Positions 43,099-52,027 of a stretch of DNA of 64,000 nucleotides are shown piece by piece; position 1 is the stretch's first letter; every line of letters starts with the position of its first letter. The translations under genes were made by a program, and so were the position numbers. The notes under the pieces were generated by a model, which had not been told where the DNA came from, did no database searches, and saw only the letters and a program-made list of their open reading frames with translations. The stretch comes from Pontibacter sp. Tf4. Lineage in GTDB: Bacteria; Bacteroidota; Bacteroidia; Cytophagales; Hymenobacteraceae. The stretch is taken from NCBI RefSeq assembly GCF_014212495.1, contig NZ_JACKZC010000002.1, positions 1 through 64,000 on the forward strand, read 5' to 3'.

Positions 43099-43842
43099 AT
43101 GTATAGCAATAAGAAGTACTTTGTAACTCTCATATGTTTCTTGTGTGCTTTGCAAATTCAAAGTCAGAATTTATTATTGAACGGAGACTTTGAAATCAGT
43201 ACAGACTGCCCTAGAGAGGCGGGAAAAATAGAGCTATGTGAGGGCTGGACAATTCCCAATTATTCAACTCCTGACTTTTACAAGAACTGTGATAATGCTT
43301 TCCATAATATGGGTGTACCCCAAAATATTATGGGTACACAAATTGCATATTCGGGAGAAAGTTACGCCGGCATAATCTTATTTATGATTGATTACCCCAT
43401 GTATAGAGAGTACATACAAGGACAGCTTCAGCATACTTTAATTAGAGGTATAAAATACCGAGTAACTATGCAGATCAGTTGGGCTGAAGTTTCAGCATAC
43501 TTCTGTGAAGTCTTAGGCTATAAATTTTCAGAAGATAATGAAGGATCAAAAGGAGAGAAAAGTGAAAATAAGGTAAAGCATAAAAATGTTATTTCACGCA
43601 GTTCAGGAAGTATACCTCTAGCTTATGATAAACTCAAAGATAAGGGTAACTGGCATGAAGTTACATTCATTTATACAGCTAATGGTGGTGAAAAATTCTT
43701 AACGCTAGGGTTATTTGGGGATGCATTTAGTAACAAACAAGTGGCTGCAGCGTCTCCTGTAAAAGGGATAAGTGTTAACAAATTAAGTGCGGGAGCATAC
43801 ATCTATGTCGATAATATTGAAGTAATAGAATTAAGAAATTAG
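43099..43842 (+). CDS. Secreted protein with NGDFE-type carbohydrate-binding-like domain
   Basis: Start chosen at the ATG at 43099, opening a signal peptide (YFVTLICFLCALQIQSQ); the frame is open 20 codons further upstream. The mature protein starts NLLLNGDFEIS and has GWTIPNYSTPDFY, MGVPQNIMGTQIAYSG and YREYIQGQLQHTL, all typical of Bacteroidota surface proteins in which this domain precedes an OmpA domain. Here no OmpA domain follows (248 aa), and a Lys/Glu/Ser-rich insertion sits mid-protein. GC is lower than in neighbours and the gene lacks the CTATAGTT octamer, suggesting recent acquisition. Confidence 0.6.
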   Translation: MYSNKKYFVTLICFLCALQIQSQNLLLNGDFEISTDCPREAGKIELCEGWTIPNYSTPDFYKNCDNAFHNMGVPQNIMGTQIAYSGESYAGIILFMIDYPMYREYIQGQLQHTLIRGIKYRVTMQISWAEVSAYFCEVLGYKFSEDNEGSKGEKSENKVKHKNVISRSSGSIPLAYDKLKDKGNWHEVTFIYTANGGEKFLTLGLFGDAFSNKQVAAASPVKGISVNKLSAGAYIYVDNIEVIELRN

Positions 43843-43911
43843 ATTATTTTTATCATGATGATTTTACAAGTAAAGTTGATTAAGAATATGAATTGTACCT
43901 ACTAAGCGTAA

Positions 43912-44115
43912 AATGAAACTTTTCTTAATTTTGATGCGGGAGCATATGAATTGAATTGTTCGGGCACAGCACCTCGAATGCCCTCAAGAGAATATAGGAA
44001 GTTTGTTAAGAAGTTCAACGTTAGATATTTAGTTATGGGTAATGTTATGCTTGAAAGCTATACTTGCTTGCTTAACTACAACAAAGAAACCTTTTGGACT
44101 TTTGATAAAGAGTAA
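43912..44115 (+). pseudogene. Stop-free remnant, probable C-terminal fragment of an unknown protein
   Basis: A 67-codon frame with no start at its beginning (stop at 43909-43911) reads NETFLNFDAGAYELNCSGTA, then MPSREYRKFVKKFNVRYLVM and CLLNYNKETFWTFDKE to a TAA. The natural-looking composition and lack of an N-terminus suggest the tail of a truncated gene. An internal ATG at ~43978 would give a 46-aa product. Confidence 0.4.
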
Positions 44116-44239
44116 GAAAATAGGGGGCACAAAAAAGTTCGGTAGGACTCAGTAGGTTTGAACAAGTATAAAAACAGTCCATAACAAGACCTAAAGCACA
44201 TAAACGTGCCTTAGCCAAGCCGTTATCAATAACCTTATA

Positions 44240-44869
44240 ATGTCCAACATCCAAAAAGCCTATAACAGTTGGGCAGCGCAATATGACACCAACTATAACC
44301 GCACCCGCGACCTGGAAGGAACTGCGCTACGAGCTATACTGGCAACTATAGCATTTGAGCGGGTTTTGGAAATCGGCTGCGGAACCGGCAAGAATACAGT
44401 TTGGCTTCAGGAAAAAGCAGCTCATGTTACAGCTGTTGATTTTTCGGAAGAGATGCTGGCAAAAGCGAAGCAAAAAATCACATCTCCTATAGTTCAGTTC
44501 AAACAGGCCGACATCACCAAAAGCTGGACTTTTACAGAAGGGAACTATGATCTGGTTACGTTTAGCCTGGTACTGGAACACATCGAGAACCTGAACCATA
44601 GTTTCAGACAGGCTGCAGAAGTATTACAAACAGGTGGTTATGTTTACATCGGAGAGCTGCACCCGTTTAAGCAATACACCGGCAGCAAAGCCCGCTTCGA
44701 TTCAGCAGAAGGACGGCAGGTATTGGAATGTTACACCCACCACATCTCCGACTTCACACAAGCGGCCAAACAGCATGGTTTTATAGTTGCTAATTTGGAT
44801 GAGCACTTCGATGACGGCGACAGAACACAGGTACCACGAATTTTAACGCTTCTGCTACAGAAATTGTAG
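44240..44869 (+). CDS. Class I SAM-dependent methyltransferase
   Basis: 209 aa. Motif I VLEIGCGTGKNTVWL binds S-adenosylmethionine; AVDFSEEMLAKAK and YDLVTFSLVLEHIENL are the usual motif II/III segments. It resembles the UbiE/BioC-like group; the substrate is unknown. It stands alone between gene-poor stretches and contains two octamer copies (44344, 44487). Confidence 0.9.
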   Translation: MSNIQKAYNSWAAQYDTNYNRTRDLEGTALRAILATIAFERVLEIGCGTGKNTVWLQEKAAHVTAVDFSEEMLAKAKQKITSPIVQFKQADITKSWTFTEGNYDLVTFSLVLEHIENLNHSFRQAAEVLQTGGYVYIGELHPFKQYTGSKARFDSAEGRQVLECYTHHISDFTQAAKQHGFIVANLDEHFDDGDRTQVPRILTLLLQKL

Positions 44870-45325
44870 GGCCAGGTCGCGACTTGGCCGCGCAATAAAC
44901 TGTAACTATATAACTATAGCTCAAATTATAACTGTAGCAGAAAGTCCCCCTTTGAAGGGGGTAGGGGGATGACAAACGGTAGCTATAAAACTATACCAGC
45001 TCAAACAATAGCAAAGACTAAAATCCTGAAAATTCTTAAATCCTGAAATTCCTGATTCAGGCAAATGCCCACTATCAACTATAGCCAGCGTCATTGTTGT
45101 GCTTGTCCCTACCGGGCCAGTTGAGTTACAAACTCAACACCATCATAAGGCACGGGTTACAAACCTGCGCCAGCGAAGTATCTTGCTGAAGCAACAATAA
45201 ACTATAGCTCAAACTATAGCATAACTTAAATCCTGAAAATCTTTTAATCCTGTGAATCCCGGTTCAGACAATAACAAGAAAGGGCAGCTGAATGGCTGCC
45301 CTTTTCTATATCTAAAATGTAGAAA
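44870..45325. other. Gene-free stretch with octamers and degenerate intergenic repeats
   Basis: Contains four AACTATAG copies (44912, 45077, 45200, 45212), a hairpin of the CCCCC(TTTGAA)GGGGG type near 44945-44965, and two runs of AATCCTGAAAATC-like repeats (45022-45056, 45228-45266). These are the building blocks of the larger repeats at 46.5 and 54.0 kb. A terminator for ychF closes it. Confidence 0.65.
45279..45305 (-). terminator. Intrinsic terminator of ychF
   Basis: AAAGGGCAGC (45279-45288) pairs with GCTGCCCTTT, 20 bp beyond the stop of ychF on the minus strand, with a T-run on that strand. Confidence 0.8.
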
Positions 45326-46423
45326 CTACACGTTAAAGCGGAAGTGCATGATATCGCCGTCCTGCACCACATAGTCTTTACCTTCTACGGCCATTTTACC
45401 AGCTTCCTTAATCTTGGCTTCGGTTTTGTATTCCTGGTAATCTTTCAGTTTGATAACTTCAGCACGAATAAAACCTTTCTCAAAATCAGTGTGAATGACA
45501 CCGGCTGCCTGTGGGGCTTTCCAGCCTTTACCGATGGTCCAGGCACGTACTTCTTTTACACCAGCCGTAAAGTAAGTGATCAGGTTCAGCAAACTATAAG
45601 ATGCCTTGATCAGCTTGCTCAGACCAGATTCTTTCAGGCCATACTCTGCCAGGAACATTTCCTTTTCTTCTTCATCGGTCAGTTCGGCAATCTGCGCTTC
45701 GATAGAGGCAGAGATCAACACTACCTGCGCGTTCTCGTTCTTCACATGTTCTTCCAGCGCCTTCGAGAACTGGTTACCGGTATTAATAGATTCTTCGTCC
45801 ACGTTGGCCGCATACACCACCGGCTTCTCTGTCAGCAGGTTCAGGTCTCTAACCGTTTCCTTCTCTTCGTCCGTTACATCTAAGCTACGCGCGTTAAAGC
45901 CCTGCTCCAGGTGTGACTTATATTTCTCAAGGGTTGCCAGCTCTTTCTTCGCTTTGGCATCGCCAGCTTTGGCCGAGCGCTGCACTTTCAGCATCATCTT
46001 CTCAATCGACTCCAGGTCTTTCAGCTGCAACTCTGTGTCAATGATCTCTTTATCAGAAACTGGGTCTACTTTGCCGGCCACGTGTACAATGTTCGGGTCG
46101 TCGAAGCAGCGCACTACGTGTATAATGGCATCTACTTCACGGATATTTGCCAAAAACTTGTTACCTAGACCTTCACCTTTGCTCGCACCTTTCACCAGAC
46201 CGGCAATGTCTACAAACTCAATGACAGTTGGCAGCACGCGCTCCGGGTGCACCAGTTCTTCCAGTATCTGCAGGCGCTCATCGGGCACGGTAATTACGCC
46301 CACGTTCGGCTCAATGGTACAGAAAGGGTAGTTGGCAGATTCTGCCTTGGCGTTAGAAATAGCGTTAAATAAAGTTGACTTACCTACGTTTGGCAAGCCC
46401 ACGATGCCGCATCTTAATCCCAT
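45326..46423 (-). CDS. ychF: Redox-regulated ATPase YchF (OLA1 family)
   Basis: Start set at the ATG at 46421-46423 ([17 protein letters not shown]), giving 365 aa as in other YchF proteins; an upstream in-frame start adds 10 residues. The P-loop is G9-S16, and the NxxE motif that shifts specificity from GTP to ATP is seen as NVDEE. A coiled-coil insertion (~130-200) and a C-terminal TGS-like domain ([18 protein letters not shown]) follow. It binds ribosomes and affects stress responses. A good -7 element (TATCTTTG on the minus strand, 46451-46458) lies 27 bp upstream. Confidence 0.96.
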   Translation of the reverse strand: MGLRCGIVGLPNVGKSTLFNAISNAKAESANYPFCTIEPNVGVITVPDERLQILEELVHPERVLPTVIEFVDIAGLVKGASKGEGLGNKFLANIREVDAIIHVVRCFDDPNIVHVAGKVDPVSDKEIIDTELQLKDLESIEKMMLKVQRSAKAGDAKAKKELATLEKYKSHLEQGFNARSLDVTDEEKETVRDLNLLTEKPVVYAANVDEESINTGNQFSKALEEHVKNENAQVVLISASIEAQIAELTDEEEKEMFLAEYGLKESGLSKLIKASYSLLNLITYFTAGVKEVRAWTIGKGWKAPQAAGVIHTDFEKGFIRAEVIKLKDYQEYKTEAKIKEAGKMAVEGKDYVVQDGDIMHFRFNV

Positions 46424-46450
46424 GTATCTATAGTTCTTAATTTCAGGGGG

Positions 46451-46458
46451 CAAAGATA
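46451..46458 (-). promoter_or_regulatory. -7 element of ychF
   Basis: TATCTTTG on the minus strand, the same octamer as in the tRNA-Glu promoter, just before the ychF start. Confidence 0.65.
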
Positions 46459-46532
46459 CGATTTTTTGTGGATTGGTTTATAGTTGATGATAAAGTGTTG
46501 GAGTAGGAGGAAGGTGTCGTTTTGTTTCGTCC

Positions 46533-47193
46533 TGTCGAGCGTCACTGAGGTATCTTATGTTTCCTATAGTTGTCGATATTGTCATCCCGAGCGAAGTCGA
46601 GGGATCTTATATGGCCTATAGTTTTAATAGTTGTCATTTCGACGCAAGTAGAAATCTATCTCAGCCTATAGTTGATGCTCAAGGGTTATAGTTCTAAAGT
46701 TGACGTTGCCTACTATTCGACACAAGCCTTTTCTTTCATAGCCGCTTTTATTCCTGGGAGCTCTACGACCTATAGTTTTATAGTTTGCTTGGCTACCTCT
46801 GAGGCCGGGAGGCCCCGTCTTCGGGCATCGCGCGGTGTATATTTCCTTTGCTCCTGACGTCGCAATGCTTTCAGCACCGGAAATCTACAAGGCGCTCAAC
46901 CCAAAGACTGAAATCAAGCTCGATAGCTTCAGCTTAAACTATAGTTTCTATTTGTTTCTTGGTTAGAGCATATCTGTTTTTCTCGTGGTTGTAATTCCGT
47001 GGGTACAGGTAAACCTGTCCTACTCATGGTCTGTAACTATAGAACTATGGCTGAATCTATAGTAGTAGCAGAGTTCCCCTCCTTGGATAAGGAGGGGTTG
47101 GGGTGGTTTGACCAACCGCAATTATTGAACTATAGCCCAACTATAGCCACAGCCTAAATCCTGAAAATCCTGTAATCCTGTAAATCCTGATTC
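46533..47193 (+). repeat. Large intergenic repeat, copy A
   Basis: About 660 bp similar along its length to 53979-54679. Shared landmarks in order: GCGT..CTGAGG.ATCTT, a GTCATTTCGA...GAAATCTATCTCA block, TTGACGTTGCCTAC, CTGGGAGCTCTA, GGCCGGGAGGCCCCGTCTTC with GGGCATCGCGC after it, AAGGCGCTCAACCCAAAGAC, TCTCGTG.TTGTAATTCC, a CCCCTCCTTGGATAAGGAGG hairpin, and AATCCTG repeats. Nine or so CTATAGTT copies are interspersed. No protein is supported in it. Confidence 0.8.
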
Positions 47194-47265
47194 TTACAAA
47201 TCTCCCTTTCCTGTTTTGGGGGTGGGGGCCCTCGATAAAAGGAGAGGGCTGGGGTGAGGTAAACA

Positions 47266-47297
47266 AAAAAGCCTGCAGGATTAGCTGCAGGCTTTTT
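47266..47297 (-). terminator. Intrinsic terminator of the DUF3276 gene
   Basis: Perfect 13-bp arms, AAAAAGCCTGCAG at 47266-47278 and CTGCAGGCTTTTT at 47285-47297, 26 bp beyond the stop. Confidence 0.9.
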
Positions 47298-47322
47298 AAG
47301 TATTTTAAGACAGTAGGAGCGA

Positions 47323-47673
47323 TTATTCCCACTTCAGTTCTTCATCAAAAGTTGCGTCGGCGGTTAGTTCGGCAGTTGGTTCTGCGGTTTCAGCGGCTTC
47401 CAGGGCAGCTAAGGCTTCTTCTGTCAGCAATTCGGATTTAACGTGATCGATCGTGCCCTGCAGTGCTTCCATAAATTTCACGAAGTCTTCTTTGTAAAGG
47501 AAGATCTTGTGTTTCTCGTAAGAGAAGGTCTCGTCTTTGAACTTTCTTTTGCTTTCTGTGATGGTCACATAAAAGTCGTTTGAGCGAGTTGATTTCACAT
47601 CAAAGAAATACGTTCTTTTCCCGGCTCTTACTCTTTGGGAATAAATTTCTGCTTTTTCGTTGTTCTCTTCCAC
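47323..47673 (-). CDS. PUR-alpha-like DUF3276 protein
   Basis: 116 aa. The N-terminal ~75 residues (IYSQRVRAGKRTYFFDVKST, YVTITESKRKF, FLYKEDFVKFMEAL) form the PUR-alpha-like nucleic-acid-binding fold of the DUF3276 family, found across Bacteroidota. The tail is acidic and Ala/Glu/Thr-rich. It probably binds single-stranded DNA or RNA. It diverges from rlpA. Confidence 0.9.
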   Translation of the reverse strand: MEENNEKAEIYSQRVRAGKRTYFFDVKSTRSNDFYVTITESKRKFKDETFSYEKHKIFLYKEDFVKFMEALQGTIDHVKSELLTEEALAALEAAETAEPTAELTADATFDEELKWE

Positions 47674-47754
47674 CGTTTATTAGACGTTAAATTCAACTTA
47701 ATGAACCTAAAAGTAACATATAGAAATGATATATAAAAATTTTTGAATTTAAAA

Positions 47755-47782
47755 TTGAAGTTAAATTTTTATCTTATATTTG
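47755..47782 (+). promoter_or_regulatory. Promoter of the rlpA gene
   Basis: TTG at 47755-47757, a 17-bp A/T-rich spacer and TATATTTG at 47775-47782 fit the Bacteroidota promoter, 23 bp before the ATG at 47806. Confidence 0.7.
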
Positions 47783-47805
47783 GCGTCGGACCAAAATAGT
47801 AAATC

Positions 47806-48222
47806 ATGAATTTATGTTCAATTTTACTAATATTCCTGCTCTCTTTTTCATCGGGTAACACCCTTTACACGGCCAACGGAAAGGCTACTTACTACGCCGA
47901 CCGCATGCACGGCCAACGAACCGCCAGCGGCCAGCGCTACGATAAAACGCAGTTAACAGCAGCGCACCCCACACTTCCGTTCAATACGCTGGTAGAAGTA
48001 ACCAATGTAGCCAATGGCAAATCGGTAGTGGTAAAGATCAACGACCGCATGCCTAAAAACCGTCATACCATCATCGACCTGTCGCGGGCAGCTGCCAAAG
48101 AAATAGACCTGATCCGGGCTGGTATTGCCAAAGTAACTATAAAAGAAATAGATCCGGAGCAGGAAAAGCAACAAGACGTGCCATTTGTCGTTTCAGAGAC
48201 AACATCTGATAAAACAAAATAG
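47806..48222 (+). CDS. rlpA: RlpA-like septal ring lytic transglycosylase family protein
   Basis: 138 aa with a signal peptide (LCSILLIFLLSFSSG). The double-psi beta-barrel is complete: GKATYYADRMHGQRTASGQR, AAHPTLPFNTLVEVTN and VKINDRMPKNRHTIIDLS, including the catalytic-type Asp in NDR. No SPOR domain follows, as in many short Bacteroidota RlpA proteins. It ends 10 bp before the DUF58 gene. Confidence 0.9.
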   Translation: MNLCSILLIFLLSFSSGNTLYTANGKATYYADRMHGQRTASGQRYDKTQLTAAHPTLPFNTLVEVTNVANGKSVVVKINDRMPKNRHTIIDLSRAAAKEIDLIRAGIAKVTIKEIDPEQEKQQDVPFVVSETTSDKTK

Positions 48223-48232
48223 CATGTAGCCC

Positions 48233-49144
48233 ATGAAGCAGCCCATCACCCTTGCCGATGTTCAGAAGTTCGAGAACATGGAGTTTTTGGCAAAGCAACT
48301 GGTGGAAGGTTTTATTACCGGGCTGCACCAATCCCCTTACCACGGCTTCTCGGTAGAGTTTTCGGAACACCGCCTGTACAACAGCGGCGAAAGCACCCGC
48401 CACATAGACTGGAAAGTTTTTGCCCGCACCGATAAGCTTTTTGTAAAGCGTTACGAAGAAGAAACCAACCTGCGCTGCCACCTGCTGCTGGATGTGTCGC
48501 CGTCGATGTATTACCCTACGGATACACATGGCAAGATAAAGTTCAGTGTGCTTTGTGCGGCGGCTATCGCTACCTTATTGCGCAAACAGCGCGATGCGGT
48601 AGGGCTGGTTACCTTTGCCGATACTATTCAACTACAGACTCCTGTTCGTTCCACGGCCTCGCACCTGCACACGTTACTGCTGCTCCTGCAACAGCAGTTA
48701 GATGCAACTCCGGCCCGCTCCGGCACCGAAGTGCCCGGCGTTATTCACCAGATCGCGCAGCAGATTCCGAAGCGGTCTTTGGTTATTATTTTCAGTGATA
48801 TGCTGGGCCGCAACGAGGATATGGATACTACTTTTTCGGCGCTGCAACACCTGAAGCACCAGAAACATGAAGTGTTGATCTTCCATGTGATGGACCGCAG
48901 AACAGAAGAGGAATTTGACTTTGCCGAGCGCCCTTACATTTTTGTGGATGTGGAAACCGGGCAGGAACTAAAACTTCAACCATCGCAGGTGCGCGAGCAT
49001 TACAAAACTGCCGTAGAGAACTATAAACGCGAGCTGGCTTTAAAATGCGGACAGTACAAAATAGACTTTGTGCCGGTAGACATCAGCGAGCCTTTTGATA
49101 AGGTGCTATATAGTTACCTGGTAAAGCGGGCAAAAGTGCGGTAA
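48233..49144 (+). CDS. DUF58 protein (vWA-like)
   Basis: 303 aa. The DUF58 signature is SGESTRHIDWKVFARTDKLF, followed by a vWA fold with LLLDVSPSM and a long AAAIATLLRKQRDAVGLVTF helix. DUF58 proteins usually work with MoxR ATPases and BatA-type vWA proteins in envelope stress or aerotolerance modules. No moxR gene adjoins it, but a BatA-like gene lies at the right edge of the window (63133). An octamer overlaps its stop codon. Confidence 0.93.
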   Translation: MKQPITLADVQKFENMEFLAKQLVEGFITGLHQSPYHGFSVEFSEHRLYNSGESTRHIDWKVFARTDKLFVKRYEEETNLRCHLLLDVSPSMYYPTDTHGKIKFSVLCAAAIATLLRKQRDAVGLVTFADTIQLQTPVRSTASHLHTLLLLLQQQLDATPARSGTEVPGVIHQIAQQIPKRSLVIIFSDMLGRNEDMDTTFSALQHLKHQKHEVLIFHVMDRRTEEEFDFAERPYIFVDVETGQELKLQPSQVREHYKTAVENYKRELALKCGQYKIDFVPVDISEPFDKVLYSYLVKRAKVR

Positions 49145-49181
49145 CTATAGAAAACACTACACGCTTTAAACTATAAATTAA

Positions 49182-49571
49182 CTATAGCGGCGCTACCCGA
49201 AACTCCATTGTATAGTCAGCATAGTCGGGCTGGGTAATGCCAATGGAGTAAGGCAGGTTCTCCGGGGTTGTATAGCGTGTCCTGTAAGCCTGGTCAATTT
49301 TCTCATTCAGCAGGGCATCTTTGCAGGGCACTCCTGTAATGTTCAGCACTTTGTCTCCGTACTTAATTTGCCCGTTTTTTTCATCCAGTAAAGTTGTAAA
49401 CCAGCTCCGGTTGCTCTTTCCCCAACTTCTGGCAAATATTCTTCCGTCCACGTTCACCATCCAGATATTCAGGAAGGTAGTTCTGTCTTTTCCTGCCTTT
49501 ATGCCGGTGAGTGTGTGGCGCGCTAGGTGCTGGTAAAAGTCCTCCGGGAAACTATAGTTTTTGGTGTTCAT
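49182..49571 (-). CDS. DUF2255 family protein
   Basis: Start placed at the ATG at 49569-49571 (MNTKNYSFPEDFYQHLARHT), giving 129 aa; the frame is open upstream into the next gene, but homology-like content begins here. GIKAGKDRTTFLNIWMVNVD followed by GRIFARSW and the C-terminal TMEFRVAPL match the DUF2255 family, related to flavin/F420-binding split barrels. Function unknown. Confidence 0.8.
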   Translation of the reverse strand: MNTKNYSFPEDFYQHLARHTLTGIKAGKDRTTFLNIWMVNVDGRIFARSWGKSNRSWFTTLLDEKNGQIKYGDKVLNITGVPCKDALLNEKIDQAYRTRYTTPENLPYSIGITQPDYADYTMEFRVAPL

Positions 49572-49650
49572 GAATGGATAATTGGTGATCTTAACTTCAG
49601 TAGGACAGTTGTCAAGCCTTGCGATATGGCTGCTGATTGTAGAACTATAG

Positions 49651-50334
49651 TTAATAACTGATCTCAAAATTTACGGTGTCGTGTTCTTTCAGGTCTATCG
49701 TCTCGTTGAAAGTTTCGGACTTGCCATCTGAACCCGTTACTTCCCAGGTTAGGTGTACTTTGCTCGTTTGTTTGTAGTAAAAGCCGCGGTACACAGTGGT
49801 TTCTGTGGTATTGGCGTCTATAGTAACTACTTCGCTCCTTAAAGAAATCCCATTAAGTGGTGACTCATTGCTGTTAGCTGTATAGGTTATTGTAAGTTTC
49901 AGCGTTTTATCTGAATCAGATGGTGTTTGTTTGAATCTTAAAGTTAGGTATGAGCCCTTTGCTACAGGTACATCGTGTTGGTTTTTCTGGCCTGATTTTA
50001 ACAGCTCAGATATGTAATTCACGTCTCTTGCTTCAACATACCCACTTTTGTCGGCGGTTACCCGGAATAGTTCCTGCTGTCCGTTCTCAGGTATGATAAA
50101 ACTATAATTGCCTTCGCTGTTGGATGTGGTATTATGGTTAACCGGGTTCACAAAGCTACCGTCTTTGTTTATGCCTTCTGCTACTGTCAGGTTAAGCGAT
50201 GCATTGGCAACCGGAGTGTTTGTTTCTATATCAAGCACTCTGCCGCTTATTTCCGTTACGGTTTCTTCCTTTTCGCAGGAGGTAAGTAGCAGCGCTACAA
50301 AAAATAAAAGGTAAAGTTTGTTCAGTTTGCGCAT
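49651..50334 (-). CDS. Lipoprotein with carboxypeptidase regulatory-like domain (tandem paralogue 1)
   Basis: Start at the ATG at 50332-50334 (MRKLNKLYLLFFVALLLTSC), a clear lipoprotein signal; 227 aa. EISGRVLDIETNTPVANASL and a later SEGNYSFIIPE form a CarboxypepD_reg-like beta-sandwich, followed by a second beta domain (YLTLRFKQTP, VHLTWEVTGSDG) ending EHDTVNFEISY. It is about one-third identical by eye to the next gene and ends with the same motif, so the two arose by tandem duplication. Function unknown. Confidence 0.75.
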   Translation of the reverse strand: MRKLNKLYLLFFVALLLTSCEKEETVTEISGRVLDIETNTPVANASLNLTVAEGINKDGSFVNPVNHNTTSNSEGNYSFIIPENGQQELFRVTADKSGYVEARDVNYISELLKSGQKNQHDVPVAKGSYLTLRFKQTPSDSDKTLKLTITYTANSNESPLNGISLRSEVVTIDANTTETTVYRGFYYKQTSKVHLTWEVTGSDGKSETFNETIDLKEHDTVNFEISY

Positions 50335-50435
50335 GGTGTAAGGGTATAGTTTAAGGTATGGGGTTAAATCAAATCGACATCCATCCAGTATTTGCAACCC
50401 GGTATAGTTGGTAAGAGGGTAGATGCCTGGCTGTT

Positions 50436-51143
50436 TTAATAATTTATCTCAAATTCAGTTGTGTCGTGTTCTGTCAGGTAAATGTCGGTTTGGTATTTTT
50501 TTACCTGAGAATCCTGTTCCTGTGTCACTTCCCAACTCAGGTTAAATCTTCTGGTATCTCCGTAGTAAAAGTCATATAGGATTTCAGACTCTGCTTTGGT
50601 AGCATCTATTTTCAACTCATATTTTGTTCCTGAATAAGGTTCGTTATCAGCATGGCCCGTTCCCAATCCATCTATACTGTAAGCGATAAAAACTTTAAGT
50701 GTATTGTTGGTGTTTGGCGTTTTTTTAACGGTAAGTTTTAAATAAGAACCCTTGCCAATTACCATATCGTGCTGTGTCTTTCTGTTCGGTTTAAAAGAGA
50801 TCAGGACAGAGTTACTTTCACGCGTGCGAACGTAACCATCTTTAACAAAGTCAAAAGTGTACAACTTTTTATCGGCTATTTCAGGCACAAGCATAGCATA
50901 ATTCCCTTCGACATCCGTTACAGCTGTGCCTATTATTTTCTCACCTTTTTGATTGTTAGGAAGATTCTCCCCAAACGAGATTAAATTTATAGTAACATTG
51001 GTTAATGGTTCACCCGTCTCAATGTCTGTTATCTTTCCATAAATTTCAGTTTCAACAAGTGGTTCTTCTTTTTCGCAGGCAAATAAAAAAGCGGTAAGAA
51101 AAATGAGCAGGAGAAGAGGGGAGCGGGTGATAAGTTTGTTCAT
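50436..51143 (-). CDS. Lipoprotein with carboxypeptidase regulatory-like domain (tandem paralogue 2)
   Basis: Start at the ATG at 51141-51143 (MNKLITRSPLLLLIFLTAFL), lipobox ending at Cys in LFAC; 235 aa. Same layout as its neighbour: EIYGKITDIETGEPLTNVTI, EGNYAMLVPE, then YLKLTVKKTP, FNLSWEVTQE and a terminal EHDTTEFEINY. Its composition is more AT-rich than the sister copy. Function unknown; the domain suggests a surface-exposed sandwich. Confidence 0.75.
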   Translation of the reverse strand: MNKLITRSPLLLLIFLTAFLFACEKEEPLVETEIYGKITDIETGEPLTNVTINLISFGENLPNNQKGEKIIGTAVTDVEGNYAMLVPEIADKKLYTFDFVKDGYVRTRESNSVLISFKPNRKTQHDMVIGKGSYLKLTVKKTPNTNNTLKVFIAYSIDGLGTGHADNEPYSGTKYELKIDATKAESEILYDFYYGDTRRFNLSWEVTQEQDSQVKKYQTDIYLTEHDTTEFEINY

Positions 51144-51243
51144 GCTATAGTTGGAGTTATACATTGCGTACACAATATAGTAATTTAACTATAAATGTAA
51201 AATAAAGTACAACTCTCAAACTATAGCAACTGTGCTGTTATAC

Positions 51244-51867
51244 CTATTTTGGTGTGTTGTTCAGCGACTGCCACAGGTATTTGCTGGCTATGGTGCGGTA
51301 AGGGCGCCAGTTCTCGGCTATCTGCTGCATACGCTGGCGTAGGGGTTTGCCAGTTTCCTCTAAACTATAGTGTCGTTTCATGGCGTTCTGTATGCCCAGG
51401 TCATCAACCGGAAACACGTCGGGTCGCTCCAGCGCAAACATCAGCAGCATCTCTACCGTCCAGCGACCAACGCCTTTTATCTGTGTCAGGTGTTGTATCA
51501 GGGCTTCGTCTTCCAAGGCATCTATTGTGGCATGTTCCAGGTTTCCGGCTGCTGCAAAAGTGGCTACATTTCGCACATAGCCGATCTTCTGAAACGACAG
51601 CCCCACGCTTCGCAGCATTTCATCTGTGGCAGCCAGCACCAGCTCCGGGTGCGGATAATTTTCCGGGAAAAATTCTGTGAATCTTTTAAATATAGTTGCT
51701 GCTGCTTTTGTGGAGAGTTGCTGCGACACGATAGCGCTCAGCAATTTATAGTACAGGTCTTCGGATCTGGAAGAAGTGAGCGGCTGGCCCTGTTCGATTA
51801 TAGTTGCCAGTACAGGATCTTTGCCAAGTACGGCCATCACTTCAGGGGCAGGAGTAGAGCTATTCAT
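51244..51867 (-). CDS. DNA-3-methyladenine glycosylase, AlkA/HhH-GPD family
   Basis: 207 aa. The helix-hairpin-helix is LTQIKGVGRWTVEMLLMFAL, and the catalytic Asp lies in FPVDDLGIQNAM. The substrate-binding N-terminal half has YYKLLSAIVSQQLSTKAA, typical of the family. It removes alkylated purines to start base-excision repair. It is shorter than E. coli AlkA because the N-terminal beta domain is absent, like Mag1/AlkC-size enzymes. Confidence 0.92.
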   Translation of the reverse strand: MNSSTPAPEVMAVLGKDPVLATIIEQGQPLTSSRSEDLYYKLLSAIVSQQLSTKAAATIFKRFTEFFPENYPHPELVLAATDEMLRSVGLSFQKIGYVRNVATFAAAGNLEHATIDALEDEALIQHLTQIKGVGRWTVEMLLMFALERPDVFPVDDLGIQNAMKRHYSLEETGKPLRQRMQQIAENWRPYRTIASKYLWQSLNNTPK

Positions 51868-52027
51868 AGTTTTATGGATTCAGAGTTTTTCACCCCTACG
51901 AAAGGAGAGATCTATTTAAGATACACAATAATCCAAAATAGATCTCTCACTTTTTTCGGGATAACATAATACTTGTGTGAAAAGCTGAAGGTTAATAGCT
52001 TTTCCTTAATCAGTAATTTGATAACAA

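Noticed and set aside
46672..46857. 61-aa open frame inside large repeat copy A
   Set aside because: The frame is not kept in the second copy of the repeat, so it is not under coding constraint.
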